Assembly: GCA_946480055.1 (NCBI GenBank)
Contig: CAMLID010000020.1
Span: forward strand, 1 to 54,196
Source: an uncultured Lysobacter sp.
GTDB taxonomy: Bacteria; Pseudomonadota; Gammaproteobacteria; Xanthomonadales; Xanthomonadaceae
Length of the DNA stretch: 54,196 bases
Direction: 5' to 3'
Shown: positions 16,790 through 28,019 of the stretch, piece after piece
How the letters are laid out: every line of letters begins with the position of its first letter
Position numbering within the stretch: position 1 is the stretch's first letter
Made by a program: the position numbers and the translations under genes
Notes under the pieces: model-generated
Database searches by the model: none
Seen by the model: only the letters and a program-made list of their open reading frames with translations
What the model was told of the DNA's origin: nothing

Positions 16790-17122
16790 GCGCGACGCCC
16801 AGCCCGGCCGGCGTTCGCGCCGCCGGGCCGGTTCCCGCTGCGACCCCAGGCCCGGATCGGCTCAGCGCCGACCCGGGCCGTTCGTTTTACCGCGCCACGG
16901 CCCAGGCCGGCAGCGCAAGCGCAAGATCCGTTCGCTGCGACGCGGCGATCCGCACCCGCAATCCGGCCGCCGAAGGCGCCAGCGCGGGCGCTCTGGCACT
17001 ATGTCGGCCTGTCGCAGCCCCGCGCACCCGCGCCGAGCCGGACGCCGAACTCCGTATCGCGGCGGCTTTTCGCCTGATTCCATCGCGTTATCCCATCCCG
17101 TTCCTCTTTCTGGCTTCGCATC
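16790..17122. other. Intergenic spacer bamB-der, no gene seen
   Basis: This 333-base GC-rich stretch shows no convincing coding frame. A GC-rich imperfect hairpin with a TTCG loop (about 16805-16831) lies just after bamB and may end its transcript, but it has no T-tract. The last 80 bases before der are richer in T and probably contain its promoter, though no clear hexamer pair was found. Confidence 0.5.
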
Positions 17123-18523
17123 ATGCTTCCGTTAGTTGCCCTCGTTGGCCGCCCCAACGTCGGAAAATCGACTTTGTTCAATGCGCTCACGCGCAGCCGT
17201 GACGCTCTGGTCCACGACCAGCCCGGCGTCACGCGCGACCGTCACTACGGCGTCTGCCGCCCCGAGGGCCTGCGCCCGTTCGCGGTGGTCGATACCGGCG
17301 GCATCGCCGGCGAGGACGAAGGTCTGGCCGGCGCGACCGCGCGCCAGGCCCGCGCCGCCGCCGAAGAAGCCGACCTCGTTTTGTTCATCGTCGACGGCCG
17401 CGAAGGCGCCTCGGCCCTGGACGACGACATCCTCAAGTGGCTGCGCAAGGCCGCCCGGCCGACCCTGCTGGTGGTCAACAAGACCGACGGCCTCGACGTC
17501 CAGGCCGCGCTCAACGAGTTTGCCCGCTACGGTTTCAGCGACCGGGTCGCGGTGTCGTCGGCGCACCGCCAGGGCATGGACCGTCTGCTCGAGGAAATCC
17601 TATCCAAGCTGCCGGAAGAGGGCGCCCAGGCCGAACTCGACAGCGACCCCTCGCGCATCCGCGTGGCCTTCATCGGCCGCCCCAACGTCGGCAAGTCGAC
17701 CCTGGTCAATCGCCTGCTCGGTGAAGAACGCATGATCGCCTCGGAAGTCCCGGGCACCACCCGCGATTCGGTCGCCATCGACATGGAACGCGACGGCCGC
17801 CTGTACCGGCTGATCGACACCGCCGGCCTGCGCCGCAAGGCTCGGGTCGAGGAGGCGGTCGAGAAGTTCTCGATCATCAAGACCCTGCAGGCGATCGAGC
17901 AGTGCCAGGTCGCGGTGGTGATGCTGGACGCCGGCGAAGGCGTGACCGACCAGGACGCCAGCGTGCTGGGCTACGCGCTCGACGCCGGCCGCGCGCTGGT
18001 AGTGGCGATCAACAAGTGGGACGGCCAGACCGACTACCAGCGCCAGCAGACCGAAGGCCTGCTGGTGCGCAAGCTCGCCTTCGTCGACTGGGCCGAGGCG
18101 GTGCGGATCAGCGCCAAGCACGGCTCCGGCCTGGGCGAGCTGTTCAAGGCCGTACACCGCGCGCACGACTCGGCGACCCGCGTGTTCGCCACCGCCGAAG
18201 TCACCAAGGCCCTGGAAATCGCCTACGAGACCAACCCACCGCCGGTGGTGCGCGGTCACGTCGCCAAGCTGCGCTACGCCCACCCGGCGGCGAGCAATCC
18301 GCCGACCTTCGTGGTCCACGGCACCCGCCTGCGCACCCTGGCCGACAGCTACAAGCGTTATCTCGAAAACTTCTTCCGCAAGCGTTTCAAGCTGGTCGGC
18401 ACGCCGGTGCGCTTCATTTTCAAGGAAGGCACCAACCCTTACGAGGGCAAAAAGAACGTGCTGACCGAGAAGCAGGTCGCGAAGAAGCGGCGTTTGATCC
18501 GGCACGTCAAGCGCGGCAAGTGA
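17123..18523 (+). CDS. der: GTPase Der (EngA), 50S ribosome assembly
   Basis: A 466-residue protein with two tandem GTPase domains and a C-terminal KH-like domain. Domain 1: [13 protein letters not shown] near residue 8, DTGG near 55 and NKTD near 118. Domain 2: [13 protein letters not shown] near 185, DTAGL near 232 and NKWD near 297. The C-terminal region ([19 protein letters not shown]) binds rRNA. Der is essential for late 50S assembly. ATG 17123 gives the expected N-terminus [15 protein letters not shown] stem-loop lies just after the stop (18528-18546). Confidence 0.97.
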   Translation: MLPLVALVGRPNVGKSTLFNALTRSRDALVHDQPGVTRDRHYGVCRPEGLRPFAVVDTGGIAGEDEGLAGATARQARAAAEEADLVLFIVDGREGASALDDDILKWLRKAARPTLLVVNKTDGLDVQAALNEFARYGFSDRVAVSSAHRQGMDRLLEEILSKLPEEGAQAELDSDPSRIRVAFIGRPNVGKSTLVNRLLGEERMIASEVPGTTRDSVAIDMERDGRLYRLIDTAGLRRKARVEEAVEKFSIIKTLQAIEQCQVAVVMLDAGEGVTDQDASVLGYALDAGRALVVAINKWDGQTDYQRQQTEGLLVRKLAFVDWAEAVRISAKHGSGLGELFKAVHRAHDSATRVFATAEVTKALEIAYETNPPPVVRGHVAKLRYAHPAASNPPTFVVHGTRLRTLADSYKRYLENFFRKRFKLVGTPVRFIFKEGTNPYEGKKNVLTEKQVAKKRRLIRHVKRGK

Positions 18524-18652
18524 TTGAGGCGCGCGTGTTGCGCGCCCGGGACGGCATTCGCCCTCGACCTGATTGAGATCGTTGCTGGCGGTCGCTGCTG
18601 GACTTGCCGCTACGCAACTCCGTATCGACGCAGACACCCGCTTGCCAATGCC

Positions 18653-18813
18653 GTCATTCCCGCGAAGGCGGGAATCCAGCGACTTCAGCCCGTTTCCTCA
18701 AGTCGCGAACACGCAACGCAGAACGGCATCACACAACGTCCGGCCTCCGACCGCGTCGCAGGCCTTGCCGCATGGCGCTAAAGTCACTGGATTCCCGCTT
18801 TCGCGGGAATGAC
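18653..18813. mobile_element. Non-coding inverted-repeat element (MITE-like)
   Basis: The ends are imperfect inverted repeats of about 38 bases (18653-18690 and 18776-18813). Each contains the hairpin ATTCCCGC..GCGGGAAT next to GTCATTC and then CCAGYGACTTYAGC. The roughly 85-base centre has no gene. GTCATTCCCGCGAA-type repeats are widespread in proteobacteria. The paired layout looks like a small non-autonomous element, but no target duplication is obvious. It fills most of the der-mobA gap (18524-18881). Confidence 0.65.
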
Positions 18814-18881
18814 GAGCAAGAGCAGAGGCGTTTCGGCTCGGTCCCGTACCGTTTCGCCGCCTCCGGAGTCGCCCCAAGCCC

Positions 18882-19490
18882 ATGCGAGCCGACCCTCCTT
18901 CCAGCATCATCCCCCGATCCGAACTCACCCTCGGCCTGCTCGCCGGCGGCCGTGCCAGCCGGCTCGGCGGCCTCGACAAGGCCTGGTTGCTGCGCGACGG
19001 GCAAGCGCAGGTGCTGCGCCTGGCCCAGCGCTACGCCGCACAGACCTGCGCCGTCCTGATCAGCGCCAACCGCGAGCTAGACCGCTACGCCGCCCACGGC
19101 CTGCGTGCCGTCCCCGATCTGCGTGCGGACGTCGGCCCGCTGGGCGGTCTGGAAGCGCTGGCGACGGCCTGCGCCACGCCCTGGCTGCTGACTTTGCCGG
19201 TCGATGCGCTGACGCCGCCTCAGGATCTGCCCGCACGCCTGGCTGCCGCCGGTGCGCACGGCGCCTGCGCGATCGACGACGACGGCCTGCAACCGCTGTT
19301 CGCGCTATGGCGCGTGCCAGCGCTGCGGCCGCGCCTGGCCGATGCGCTCGCCCACGACCGCCTCGCGGTGCAGGGCCTGCAGGCCGAACTGGGCATGGCG
19401 CGCGTGCGTTGCGATGGCCTACGCTTCGGCAACCTCAACACTCCGGACGATCTGGCCGCAGCCGGCATCGCCGCACCCGCAGCCGACTGA
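18882..19490 (+). CDS. mobA: Molybdenum cofactor guanylyltransferase
   Basis: A 202-residue nucleotidyltransferase that attaches GMP to Mo-molybdopterin to give the MGD cofactor of DMSO-reductase-type enzymes. The N-terminal LLAGGRASRLGGLDKAWLL is the MobA signature (GTP-binding loop with Arg and the DK lysine). PVDALTPP fills the usual metal-binding segment. The start ATG 18882 gives about ten extra residues before the first strand. It lies 4 bases before moeA, so the two are in one operon with the moeB-like gene. Confidence 0.9.
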   Translation: MRADPPSSIIPRSELTLGLLAGGRASRLGGLDKAWLLRDGQAQVLRLAQRYAAQTCAVLISANRELDRYAAHGLRAVPDLRADVGPLGGLEALATACATPWLLTLPVDALTPPQDLPARLAAAGAHGACAIDDDGLQPLFALWRVPALRPRLADALAHDRLAVQGLQAELGMARVRCDGLRFGNLNTPDDLAAAGIAAPAAD

Positions 19491-19494
19491 CGCC

Positions 19495-20709
19495 ATGCAC
19501 GATTTCCCCACCGGCCTGAGCTACGACGAAGCCATCGCGATCGTCGCCGAAGTTGCCGCCGCGCACCGGCTCGAGACCGAAACCCTGGCTCTGGCGCGTT
19601 GCCACGGCCGCATCCTGGCTCAGGACGTGGATGCGCCGCTGGCGCTGCCGCCGTTCGACAACAGCGCCATGGACGGTTACGCGTTCCGCCACGCCGATCT
19701 GGGCGGGGAGGGCGCGCGTCTGCGCCTGGCCGGCGAACAGTTCGCCGGCGCCGCGCTGGCACCGGCGCTGGCGCCCGGGCAGTGCCTGCGCATCACCACC
19801 GGCGCGCCGCTGCCGGCCGGCGCGGACACGGTCGCGATCAAAGAAAACGTGCGACTGGACGGCGATTTCGTGCGCATCCCCGCCGACACCGCGGCCGGCG
19901 CCAACGTGCGCTACGCCGGCGAAGACGTGCGCGTCGGCGACCGCGTGCTGCACGCGGGGCAGGCGCTGACGCCGGCGCGGGTCTCGCTGGCCGCGTCGCT
20001 GGGATTGCCGTCGCTGAGCGTGGCGCGGCGGCCGACGGTCGCGGTGTTCACCACCGGCGACGAGCTGGTCGAACCCGGCCTGCCGCTGGGACCGGGCCAG
20101 ATCCACGACAGCAACCGCGAGCTGCTGATGGGCCTGCTGCGTGCCGACGGCCTGGAGCCGACCGCGTGGCCGCGTCTGCCCGACGATCCGCGCCAGGTCG
20201 AGATCGCACTGCGCGACGCCGCCTGCGCCTTCGATCTGGTCTTCACCTGCGGCGCGGTATCGGCCGGCGAGAAGGACCATGTACCGGCGGTGCTGGCGCA
20301 ATTCGGCCGCACCCATTTCTGGAAAGTGCGGATGAAACCGGGCATGCCGCTGCTGTTCGGCAGCCTGGACCAGGCGCGTTTCCTCGGCCTGCCGGGCAAT
20401 CCGGTGTCGGTGATGGCGACCTACCTGAGTTTCGGCCGCGCCCTGATCGACGGCCTGCAGGGCCGCAGCGAGCCGCGACCGCGCTGGCGCGCGCGCCTGG
20501 TCGGCAGCATCGACAAGACCCACGCGCGCCGCGAGTTCATCCGCGCGCGCCTGTCTGCGGGCGAGGACGGCGGTCTGCTCGCCGATCCCAATCCGGCCAC
20601 CGGCTCGCACCGGCTGCGCGCGGCTGCCGACTCCAACGCCCTGATCGTGATCGGCGAAGGCCCGCAGACGCTGCGGGCCGGCGCCGTGGTCGAGGTGCTG
20701 CCGTACTGA
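19495..20709 (+). CDS. moeA: Molybdopterin molybdenumtransferase
   Basis: A 404-residue enzyme that inserts molybdate into adenylated molybdopterin. Family motifs: PPFDNSAMDGYAFR near residue 55, TTGAPLPAGADTV near 100, VFTTGDELVEPG near 185, the IHDSNRELL segment, KVRMKPGMPLLFG near 280 and GLPGNPVSVMATY near 300. ATG 19495 starts 4 bases after mobA. It belongs to a cofactor operon with mobA before it and the rhodanese-MoeB protein after it. Length is normal (about 400). Confidence 0.96.
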   Translation: MHDFPTGLSYDEAIAIVAEVAAAHRLETETLALARCHGRILAQDVDAPLALPPFDNSAMDGYAFRHADLGGEGARLRLAGEQFAGAALAPALAPGQCLRITTGAPLPAGADTVAIKENVRLDGDFVRIPADTAAGANVRYAGEDVRVGDRVLHAGQALTPARVSLAASLGLPSLSVARRPTVAVFTTGDELVEPGLPLGPGQIHDSNRELLMGLLRADGLEPTAWPRLPDDPRQVEIALRDAACAFDLVFTCGAVSAGEKDHVPAVLAQFGRTHFWKVRMKPGMPLLFGSLDQARFLGLPGNPVSVMATYLSFGRALIDGLQGRSEPRPRWRARLVGSIDKTHARREFIRARLSAGEDGGLLADPNPATGSHRLRAAADSNALIVIGEGPQTLRAGAVVEVLPY

Positions 20710-20773
20710 TGCGCGCAACGCTGCGTCGCCGGTGCCGCCGCACAGCGCCGGCGCGAAGGCGGATAATCGCGGC

Positions 20774-21901
20774 ATGAGCATCGAACGCATCACTCCGGCC
20801 GAAGCGCTGCGCCGGCAACGCGCGGGCGCGATCCTGATCGACGTGCGCGAGGCCCACGAACGCGCCGCCGGCCGCGCCGAGCGGTCCTTGGGCGTGGCCC
20901 GCACCGAACTGGAAACCGACCCGTCCGCGAGCGTCGCCGACCGCGACGCCGAAGTGCTGCTGATCTGCCAATCCGGCGCGCGCTCGCTGCTGGCCGCGCA
21001 GGCGCTGCTCGACGCCGGCTACGTGCGCGTGGCCTCGGTCGAAGGCGGCACCGCGCGCTGGATCGCCGAGGGCCTGCCGCTGGCGCCGGCGGATGCCGAC
21101 GCCGATTTCTACGACCGCTACTCGCGCCACCTGCGCCTGCCCGAAGTCGGCGTAGCGGGGCAGCGCCGTCTGCAAGCCGCGCGCGTGGCCATAGTCGGCG
21201 CCGGCGGGCTGGGTTCGCCGGCCGCGTACTACCTGGCCGCGGCCGGCGTCGGCACGCTGGTGCTGGCCGACGACGACCACGTCGACCGCAGCAACCTGCA
21301 GCGCCAGATCCTGCACACCGAGGCACGCATCGGCACACCCAAGGTGGAATCGGCGCGGATCGCGCTGGCGGCCTTGAACCCGCAGGTGCAGGTGCTGGGG
21401 TTTGCCGAGCGCATCGGTTCGGACAATGTCGAGCGCCTGATCGCCGACGCCGACGTGGTCATCGACGGCGCCGACAACTTCCCGGTGCGCTACCTGCTCA
21501 ACGACGCCTGCGTGAAGCTGGGCAAGCCGCTGGTCTACGGCGCAGTGCACCGCTTCGAAGGCCAGGCCAGCGTGTTCGACGCCGGCCGCCGGCGCGGGCA
21601 TGCGCCGTGCTACCGCTGTCTGTTCCCGGAACCGCCGCCGCCGGAAGCCGCGCCCAACTGCGCCGAGGCCGGCGTCCTGGGCGTGCTGCCGGGCGTGATC
21701 GGCCTGTTGCAGGCGACCGAAGCGATCAAGCTGATCCTGGGCATCGGCGAACCCTTGAGCGGGCGCCTGCTGCATTTCGACGCCCTGGCGATGCGTTTCC
21801 GCGAAACCCGTCTGCGTCCCGATCCGGGCTGCGCGGTGTGCGCGCCCGACCGGGCCTTCCCCGGCTACATCGACTACGCGGCCTTCTGCGCCGCGCACTG
21901 A
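20774..21901 (+). CDS. moeB: Rhodanese-MoeB/ThiF fusion (molybdopterin-synthase adenylyltransferase)
   Basis: A 375-residue protein. The N-terminal rhodanese domain (residues 1-105) has active-site loop ICQSGARS with Cys near 60. The E1-like adenylyltransferase domain follows: VGAGGLGSPAAYYLAAAG near 140, RSNLQRQ near 176, DGADNFPVRYLLND near 236, the CYRC and CAVC zinc pairs, and a conserved Cys in APNCAEAG. It should adenylate the C-terminus of MoaD (or ThiS) and may carry the sulfur on its own rhodanese. In eukaryotic MOCS3 and bacterial MoeZ the rhodanese is C-terminal, so the order here is reversed. Context favours a role in molybdopterin over thiamine. Confidence 0.88.
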   Translation: MSIERITPAEALRRQRAGAILIDVREAHERAAGRAERSLGVARTELETDPSASVADRDAEVLLICQSGARSLLAAQALLDAGYVRVASVEGGTARWIAEGLPLAPADADADFYDRYSRHLRLPEVGVAGQRRLQAARVAIVGAGGLGSPAAYYLAAAGVGTLVLADDDHVDRSNLQRQILHTEARIGTPKVESARIALAALNPQVQVLGFAERIGSDNVERLIADADVVIDGADNFPVRYLLNDACVKLGKPLVYGAVHRFEGQASVFDAGRRRGHAPCYRCLFPEPPPPEAAPNCAEAGVLGVLPGVIGLLQATEAIKLILGIGEPLSGRLLHFDALAMRFRETRLRPDPGCAVCAPDRAFPGYIDYAAFCAAH

Positions 21902-22005
21902 GCCGCACGCCGCGATGTGACAGATGTGAATGCGGCCGATACACGGACTGTGCGACGTTTCCTGTCGTCGGGGATGGCCGACGCGGACGGACGTGTGGAG
22001 GCGGC

Positions 22006-23019
22006 ATGCGGGGAGTGGCGAAGACGATATTGCTGGCGCTGGCGTGGCTGAGCGCACCGGCGCATGCAGGCGAAGTCTGCGCTCCGCCGTCCGGCCCCGA
22101 CAGCTACGCCGCGCGCATCACCGCGATCGCCTGCCAGGAAAACGGCTTGTGGTTCGGCGCCTTCATCGACGCCAACGGCCGCCTGGCCAGCACCACCGTG
22201 GCGGAAGCCGAAACCGAGCGCCTGCGCGACGGCAGCACCCCGGCCTGGCGCCGCGTCGCCGACTACTGGAAGGGCAGCGGCCTGCTCTGGCAGATGAGCA
22301 GCTTCGCCGGCGCCGCCGAATGCAGCAGCGTGCCCGCCGCCGACCCCAGCCAGATGCGCGTCGCAAATGCGTCCTGCCGCGCCTTCCTGATCGACAACCC
22401 GTGGTCGGCGGTGTTCGTGTCCTACGTGATGAACCGCGCCGGCGTGCCCAACTTCCGCGCCTCGGCCAGCCACATCGACTACGTGCGCGACGCCTACCTG
22501 CACCCCGACAGCAGCCCGTTCCAATTCGCCGATCCCGATAACGCCGCGCCGGCTCCCGGCGACCTGCTGTGCTTCGTGCGCGCATCGGGCACGGTATTCG
22601 GCCACGAAGGGCTGAAGGCGTTCCTGGATCGCGACCAGGGCGCGCTCAACATGCATTGCGACATCGCCGCCACGGTCGACGGCGGCAAGGTCTATCTGAT
22701 CGGCGGCAACGTGCTGCAGAGCGTGACCCTGCGCGAACTCAACCTCAACAGCGGCGGGCGGCTGTGGGCCTTGCCGCGCCGCGGTGCCGGGCCGGCCGAC
22801 TGCCGTCCCGGCCACGAGGCAGGCTGCAACTTCAACCGCCAGGACTGGGCGGCGCTGCTCAAACTCAAGACCATGACCCCGACCACGCCTCGGCCGACCC
22901 TGACGCCGGCGCGCAACTGCTGCGAGGTCTGCCCCTTGCCGATGCCCGTGGGCATGCAGCGCTGTCCCGCTACGCCGGCCGCGTCGCCAGCGCCCGAACC
23001 GTCCGCGCCGGCGAACTAG
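22006..23019 (+). CDS. Secreted DUF2272 protein
   Basis: A 337-residue exported protein. The signal peptide is MRGVAKTILLALAWLSAPAHA (cleavage near residue 21). A DUF2272-type domain follows: ITAIACQENGLWFGAF, WKGSGL, a central DNPWSAVFVSYVMNRAGV, then APAPGDLLCFVRA and HCDIAATVDGGKVYLIGGN. The Cys/His/Asp arrangement recalls NlpC/P60-like peptidase folds, so cell-wall hydrolysis is conceivable but unproven. The C-terminus is Pro/Thr-rich with a CC..C cluster. It ends with a 4-base overlap with the convergent hydrolase gene. Confidence 0.8.
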   Translation: MRGVAKTILLALAWLSAPAHAGEVCAPPSGPDSYAARITAIACQENGLWFGAFIDANGRLASTTVAEAETERLRDGSTPAWRRVADYWKGSGLLWQMSSFAGAAECSSVPAADPSQMRVANASCRAFLIDNPWSAVFVSYVMNRAGVPNFRASASHIDYVRDAYLHPDSSPFQFADPDNAAPAPGDLLCFVRASGTVFGHEGLKAFLDRDQGALNMHCDIAATVDGGKVYLIGGNVLQSVTLRELNLNSGGRLWALPRRGAGPADCRPGHEAGCNFNRQDWAALLKLKTMTPTTPRPTLTPARNCCEVCPLPMPVGMQRCPATPAASPAPEPSAPAN

Positions 23020-23837
23020 CGCGCCGCGACCGCGCCTGCATCCGCGCCCGCGACCGCGAAGAACTCGCGCAAGGCCCGCTCGAACGCGGGCTGAGCGCCG
23101 ATGCTGCTGTGGTCGGCGTGGGACAGCGCGACCACCTTCGGCGGCGTCGCCAGCGCGGCGATCAGACGGTCGGTGTTGCTGGCCGGGATTACCTGGTCGA
23201 GCCCGGCGCGCAGCACCAGGGTCGGTCCGCGGTAACCCGCCAACCAACGTGCCGATTCGAAACGATCGCGCACCATCCAGCCCATCGGCAGCAGGGGGTA
23301 GTGCGACTGCGCGACCGAGACCAGGCTGTCGAACGGCGTCACCAGCGCCAGGCGCGCCACCGGTCGCTGTGAGGCGACATGGCTGGCCACGCCGCTGCCG
23401 AGGCTGCAGCCGATCACGTCGATGGGCTGACCCGGATGCGCCGCGCGCACGCGGTCGTAGAAGCTCAGCGCATCGCCGAACAGCGCCGCCTCGCTGGGCT
23501 GGCCATCGCTGGCGCCGAAGCCGCGGTAGGCGAGCAGGTAAACGCTGCGGTCCGGGAACAAGCGCGCGATCTGGTCGCGGCGTGCCTCGATGCGCTCGGC
23601 GTTGCCGCCGAAGTAGAGGATGGGCCGCGGCGCGCTCGGATTCACCGCCCAGCCGCGCAGATGCACGCCTTCGCGTTCCAGCACGAAATCGGTGCTGGCC
23701 GGATCCACGCGTGTGTGCTGGCCGTAATAGATCAGGTCGCGCTGCTTGGCGTACATCAGCCCGCAGATGCCTGCGTAGACCACGGCCGGTACACCTAGCA
23801 ATGCCATCAAGGTCTGCCTCGAGACTTTGAGCGCCAT
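23016..23837 (-). CDS. Alpha/beta hydrolase, membrane-anchored (BEM46/ABHD13-like)
   Basis: A 273-residue protein. An N-terminal hydrophobic segment (about residues 8-25) is followed by an alpha/beta-hydrolase domain: YFGGNAERIE (oxyanion region), LLAYRGFGASDG, the nucleophile elbow IGCSLGSGVASH with Ser near 140, a candidate Asp in RAGLDQVIPASNT, and the His in SHADHSSI. This set matches BEM46-type hydrolases, whose substrates are largely unknown. ATG 23837 has AGGGGA 6-7 bases upstream; an earlier in-frame codon would add 23 unrelated residues. It is convergent with the DUF2272 gene. Confidence 0.87.
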   Translation of the reverse strand: MALKVSRQTLMALLGVPAVVYAGICGLMYAKQRDLIYYGQHTRVDPASTDFVLEREGVHLRGWAVNPSAPRPILYFGGNAERIEARRDQIARLFPDRSVYLLAYRGFGASDGQPSEAALFGDALSFYDRVRAAHPGQPIDVIGCSLGSGVASHVASQRPVARLALVTPFDSLVSVAQSHYPLLPMGWMVRDRFESARWLAGYRGPTLVLRAGLDQVIPASNTDRLIAALATPPKVVALSHADHSSIGAQPAFERALREFFAVAGADAGAVAAR

Positions 23838-23957
23838 AGCGTTTCCCCTTGTCTGTCGAAGCCTGCAACGCCCTCGACTATGACCAACGCCGAACGCGTC
23901 TGACAACGGGCATCCGGCATGGCATCCGTCTGGGCCAGGGCCATGCGACGGCCGCGT

Positions 23958-25040
23958 CTAGGCCGCGCCGATCACCGCGTCGATCTGTTCGGGCGTGGTC
24001 GCGTAGCTGGTCACCAGGCGCACGAAGCGCTGGTCGGCGGCGATCGCGAAGCCCTCGGGCAGGCCGCGGCTGGCCCAGTCGGCGCAGACGATGCCGGCCT
24101 CGCGCCAGCGCGTCGCCAGTGCCGCCGGCAGCACCGCGAACACCTCGTTGGCCTGGGCCGGCCAGGGCAGGCGCACGCCGGGCAGGGCGGCCAGCGCCGC
24201 GGCCAGGCGCGCCGCCATCGCATTGGCGTGGCGGGCGTTGTCGCGCCAGTGCCCGTCTTCGAGATAGGCCGCCATCTGCGCGCCGAGCAGGCGGCTCTTG
24301 GACAGGGTGTGGCCGGCGCGCTTGCGCTGGAACGGCAGCGACGCCGCCAGCGCCGGGTCGAACACGATCACCGCCTCGCAGGCCAGGGCGCCGTTCTTGG
24401 TCGCGCCGAAACTCAGCGCATCGAAACCGGCCTGCCAGCTCATCGCCGCGGCGCTGCAGCCCAAGGCTTCGATCGCATTGCCGAAACGCGAGCCGTCGAG
24501 GTGGCAGCGCAGGCCGTGGCGGCGCGCGAGCGCGGTCAGCGCCTGCAGTTCGTCCAGCGAGTACAGCGTGCCGGCCTCGGTGACCTGCGACAGCGACAAC
24601 GCCGCCGGCTGCACCGAGCGGGCGACGCCGGGGCTGAGGCGGGCGAGGGCGTCGCTCAGGCCCTCGGGGGTGATCTTGCCGGCGATGCCGGGGATCCCGA
24701 TCAGCTTGGCGCCACCGCTGTAGAACTCGGGCGCGCCGCATTCGTCTTCGAGGATGTGGCTCTCGGCGTGGCACAGCACCGCGCCCCAGGGCGGACACAG
24801 CGCGGCCAGGGCCAGTGCGTTGGCGGCGGTGCCGGTGGCGGTCAGCCAGGCCTGCAGCGGGCGCTCGAAGACCTCGGCCAGCAGGGCTTCGGCGCGGGCG
24901 CTGTAGCGGTCGGCGCCGTAGGACGGCTCGGCGTCGGCGTTGGCGCGCACGATCGCCTCCAGCACCCGCGCGCTGGCGCCGACGACGTTGTCGCTGGCCA
25001 GGTTGATGCGCGGGCGCTCCGGTATCGGGTTGCCCGTCAT
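23958..25040 (-). CDS. Threonine aldolase family PLP enzyme (low-specificity L-threonine aldolase-like)
   Basis: A 360-residue PLP-dependent lyase of the beta-eliminating family that cleaves threonine or other beta-hydroxy amino acids to glycine and an aldehyde. Visible motifs: INLASDNVVGASARV at the start, the SYGADRYSARAE segment, TGTAANALAL, LHLDGSRFGNA in the form CHLDGSRFGNAIEALG near residue 185, and the PLP lysine in SFGATKNGALACEAV near 220. The ATG overlaps the TGA of the preceding DUF1244 gene (ATGA), so translation is coupled. Substrate preference cannot be told. Confidence 0.9.
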   Translation of the reverse strand: MTGNPIPERPRINLASDNVVGASARVLEAIVRANADAEPSYGADRYSARAEALLAEVFERPLQAWLTATGTAANALALAALCPPWGAVLCHAESHILEDECGAPEFYSGGAKLIGIPGIAGKITPEGLSDALARLSPGVARSVQPAALSLSQVTEAGTLYSLDELQALTALARRHGLRCHLDGSRFGNAIEALGCSAAAMSWQAGFDALSFGATKNGALACEAVIVFDPALAASLPFQRKRAGHTLSKSRLLGAQMAAYLEDGHWRDNARHANAMAARLAAALAALPGVRLPWPAQANEVFAVLPAALATRWREAGIVCADWASRGLPEGFAIAADQRFVRLVTSYATTPEQIDAVIGAA

Positions 25041-25348
25041 TTCGGATGCGCGCGCTGCGCGGCCTCGAACGCGGCCAGCTGTTCGGGCGTGGCCTCGGTC
25101 TGGTGCTGCGCCTTCCATTGCGCGAACGGCTGGCCGTAGACGGCCTCGCGCGCCTCGTCGCGCGTCATGGTGATGCCGCGCGACTCGGCGGCCTCGCGGT
25201 ACCAGTCGGCCAGGCAGTTGCGGCAGAACCCGGCCAGGATCATCAGGTCGATGTTCTGCACCTCCGGGCGCTCCTGCATCAGGTGCTGGCGCAGGCGCCG
25301 GAACGCGGCGGCCTCGATGGCGATGGTGTCGTGATCGGTTTCGTTCAT
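25037..25348 (-). CDS. DUF1244 domain protein
   Basis: A 103-residue cytosolic protein that matches the DUF1244 family: FRRLRQHLMQERPEVQNIDLM, then GFCRNCLADWY with two close cysteines, then ITMTRDEAREAVYGQPFAQW. The pattern suggests a small Cys-containing helical domain; no biochemical role is established. The C-terminal 25 residues are Glu/Ala-rich. It is coupled by ATGA overlap to the threonine aldolase. It is divergent from folD, 69 bases away, so the promoters share a short spacer. Confidence 0.88.
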   Translation of the reverse strand: MNETDHDTIAIEAAAFRRLRQHLMQERPEVQNIDLMILAGFCRNCLADWYREAAESRGITMTRDEAREAVYGQPFAQWKAQHQTEATPEQLAAFEAAQRAHPK

Positions 25349-25417
25349 GGCGGCTCGGCCGGTGTGGCGTGAATGGGGGATAATGCGCGGCCCAACACCC
25401 GACGCCAATCCCGCCTC

Positions 25418-26293
25418 ATGACGTCCGCTCCGACCCCGGCCCGCATCCTCGACGGCAAGCGCATCGCCGAGGACCTGCTCGACAATCTCAAGGCCCGGGT
25501 CGACGCGCGCGTGGCGGCGGGCCTGTCGCGGCCCGGCCTGGCCGTGGTCCTGGTCGGCAACGACCCGGCCTCCAGCGTGTACGTGCGCAACAAGCGCCGC
25601 GCCGCGCAGAAGGTCGGCATCCGCGCGATCGACTACGACCTGCCGGCCGACACCAGCGACGCCGACCTGCTGGCCCTGGTCGACCGCCTCAACGCCGATC
25701 CCGAGGTCCACGGCATCCTGGTCCAGCTGCCGCTGCCGGACCGCCGCGACGGCACCGCGCTGATCCACCGCATCGACCCGCGTAAGGACGTCGACGGCTT
25801 CCATCCGGAGAACGTCGGCCACCTCGCGCTGCGCCAGTTCGGCCTGCGCCCGTGCACGCCGCGCGGCATCACCACGCTGCTGGCCTACACCGACCGCCCG
25901 GTGCGCGGGCAGAGCGCGACCATCGTCGGGGTCAGCAACCACGTCGGCCGGCCGATGGCGCTGGAACTGCTGATCGCCGGCTGCACCGTCACCAGCTGCC
26001 ACAAGTTCACTCCGCCGGAGGTGCTGGAAGCCTCGGTGCGCGGCGCCGACATCCTGGTGGTCGCGGTCGGCCGCCCGCAGTTGATCCCGGGCGAGTGGGT
26101 CAAGCCCGGCGCGGTGGTGATCGACGTCGGCATCAACCGCCTCGACGACGGCCGCCTGGTCGGCGACGTCGGCTTCGCCGCGGCCGCCCAGCGCGCCAGC
26201 TGGATCACTCCGGTCCCCGGCGGCGTCGGCCCGATGACGGTCGCGACCCTGATGCAGAACACCCTGGAAGCGGCCGAGGCGGCGGACGCCTGA
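25418..26293 (+). CDS. folD: Methylenetetrahydrofolate dehydrogenase/cyclohydrolase
   Basis: A 291-residue bifunctional enzyme that interconverts 5,10-methylene-THF and 10-formyl-THF with NADP. It has [23 protein letters not shown] (split here as [14 protein letters not shown] and RRAAQKVGI, with the catalytic Lys), the QLPLPD motif, [13 protein letters not shown] and the nucleotide-binding [16 protein letters not shown]. The C-terminal [18 protein letters not shown] is the family signature. ATG 25418 was chosen over an earlier in-frame GTG/ATG-type codon lacking homology. A REP pair lies 24 bases after the stop, between folD and guaB. Confidence 0.96.
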   Translation: MTSAPTPARILDGKRIAEDLLDNLKARVDARVAAGLSRPGLAVVLVGNDPASSVYVRNKRRAAQKVGIRAIDYDLPADTSDADLLALVDRLNADPEVHGILVQLPLPDRRDGTALIHRIDPRKDVDGFHPENVGHLALRQFGLRPCTPRGITTLLAYTDRPVRGQSATIVGVSNHVGRPMALELLIAGCTVTSCHKFTPPEVLEASVRGADILVVAVGRPQLIPGEWVKPGAVVIDVGINRLDDGRLVGDVGFAAAAQRASWITPVPGGVGPMTVATLMQNTLEAAEAADA

Positions 26294-26317
26294 GTTCGCC
26301 GCGACTTCGGTTGCTTC

Positions 26318-28009
<1,692 letters not shown>

Positions 28010-28019
28010 GCGTCGTCGC

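Noticed and set aside
18528..18546. Terminator of der
   Set aside because: The GGCGCGC/GCGCGCC stem exists, but no T-tract follows, so the call is too weak to list.
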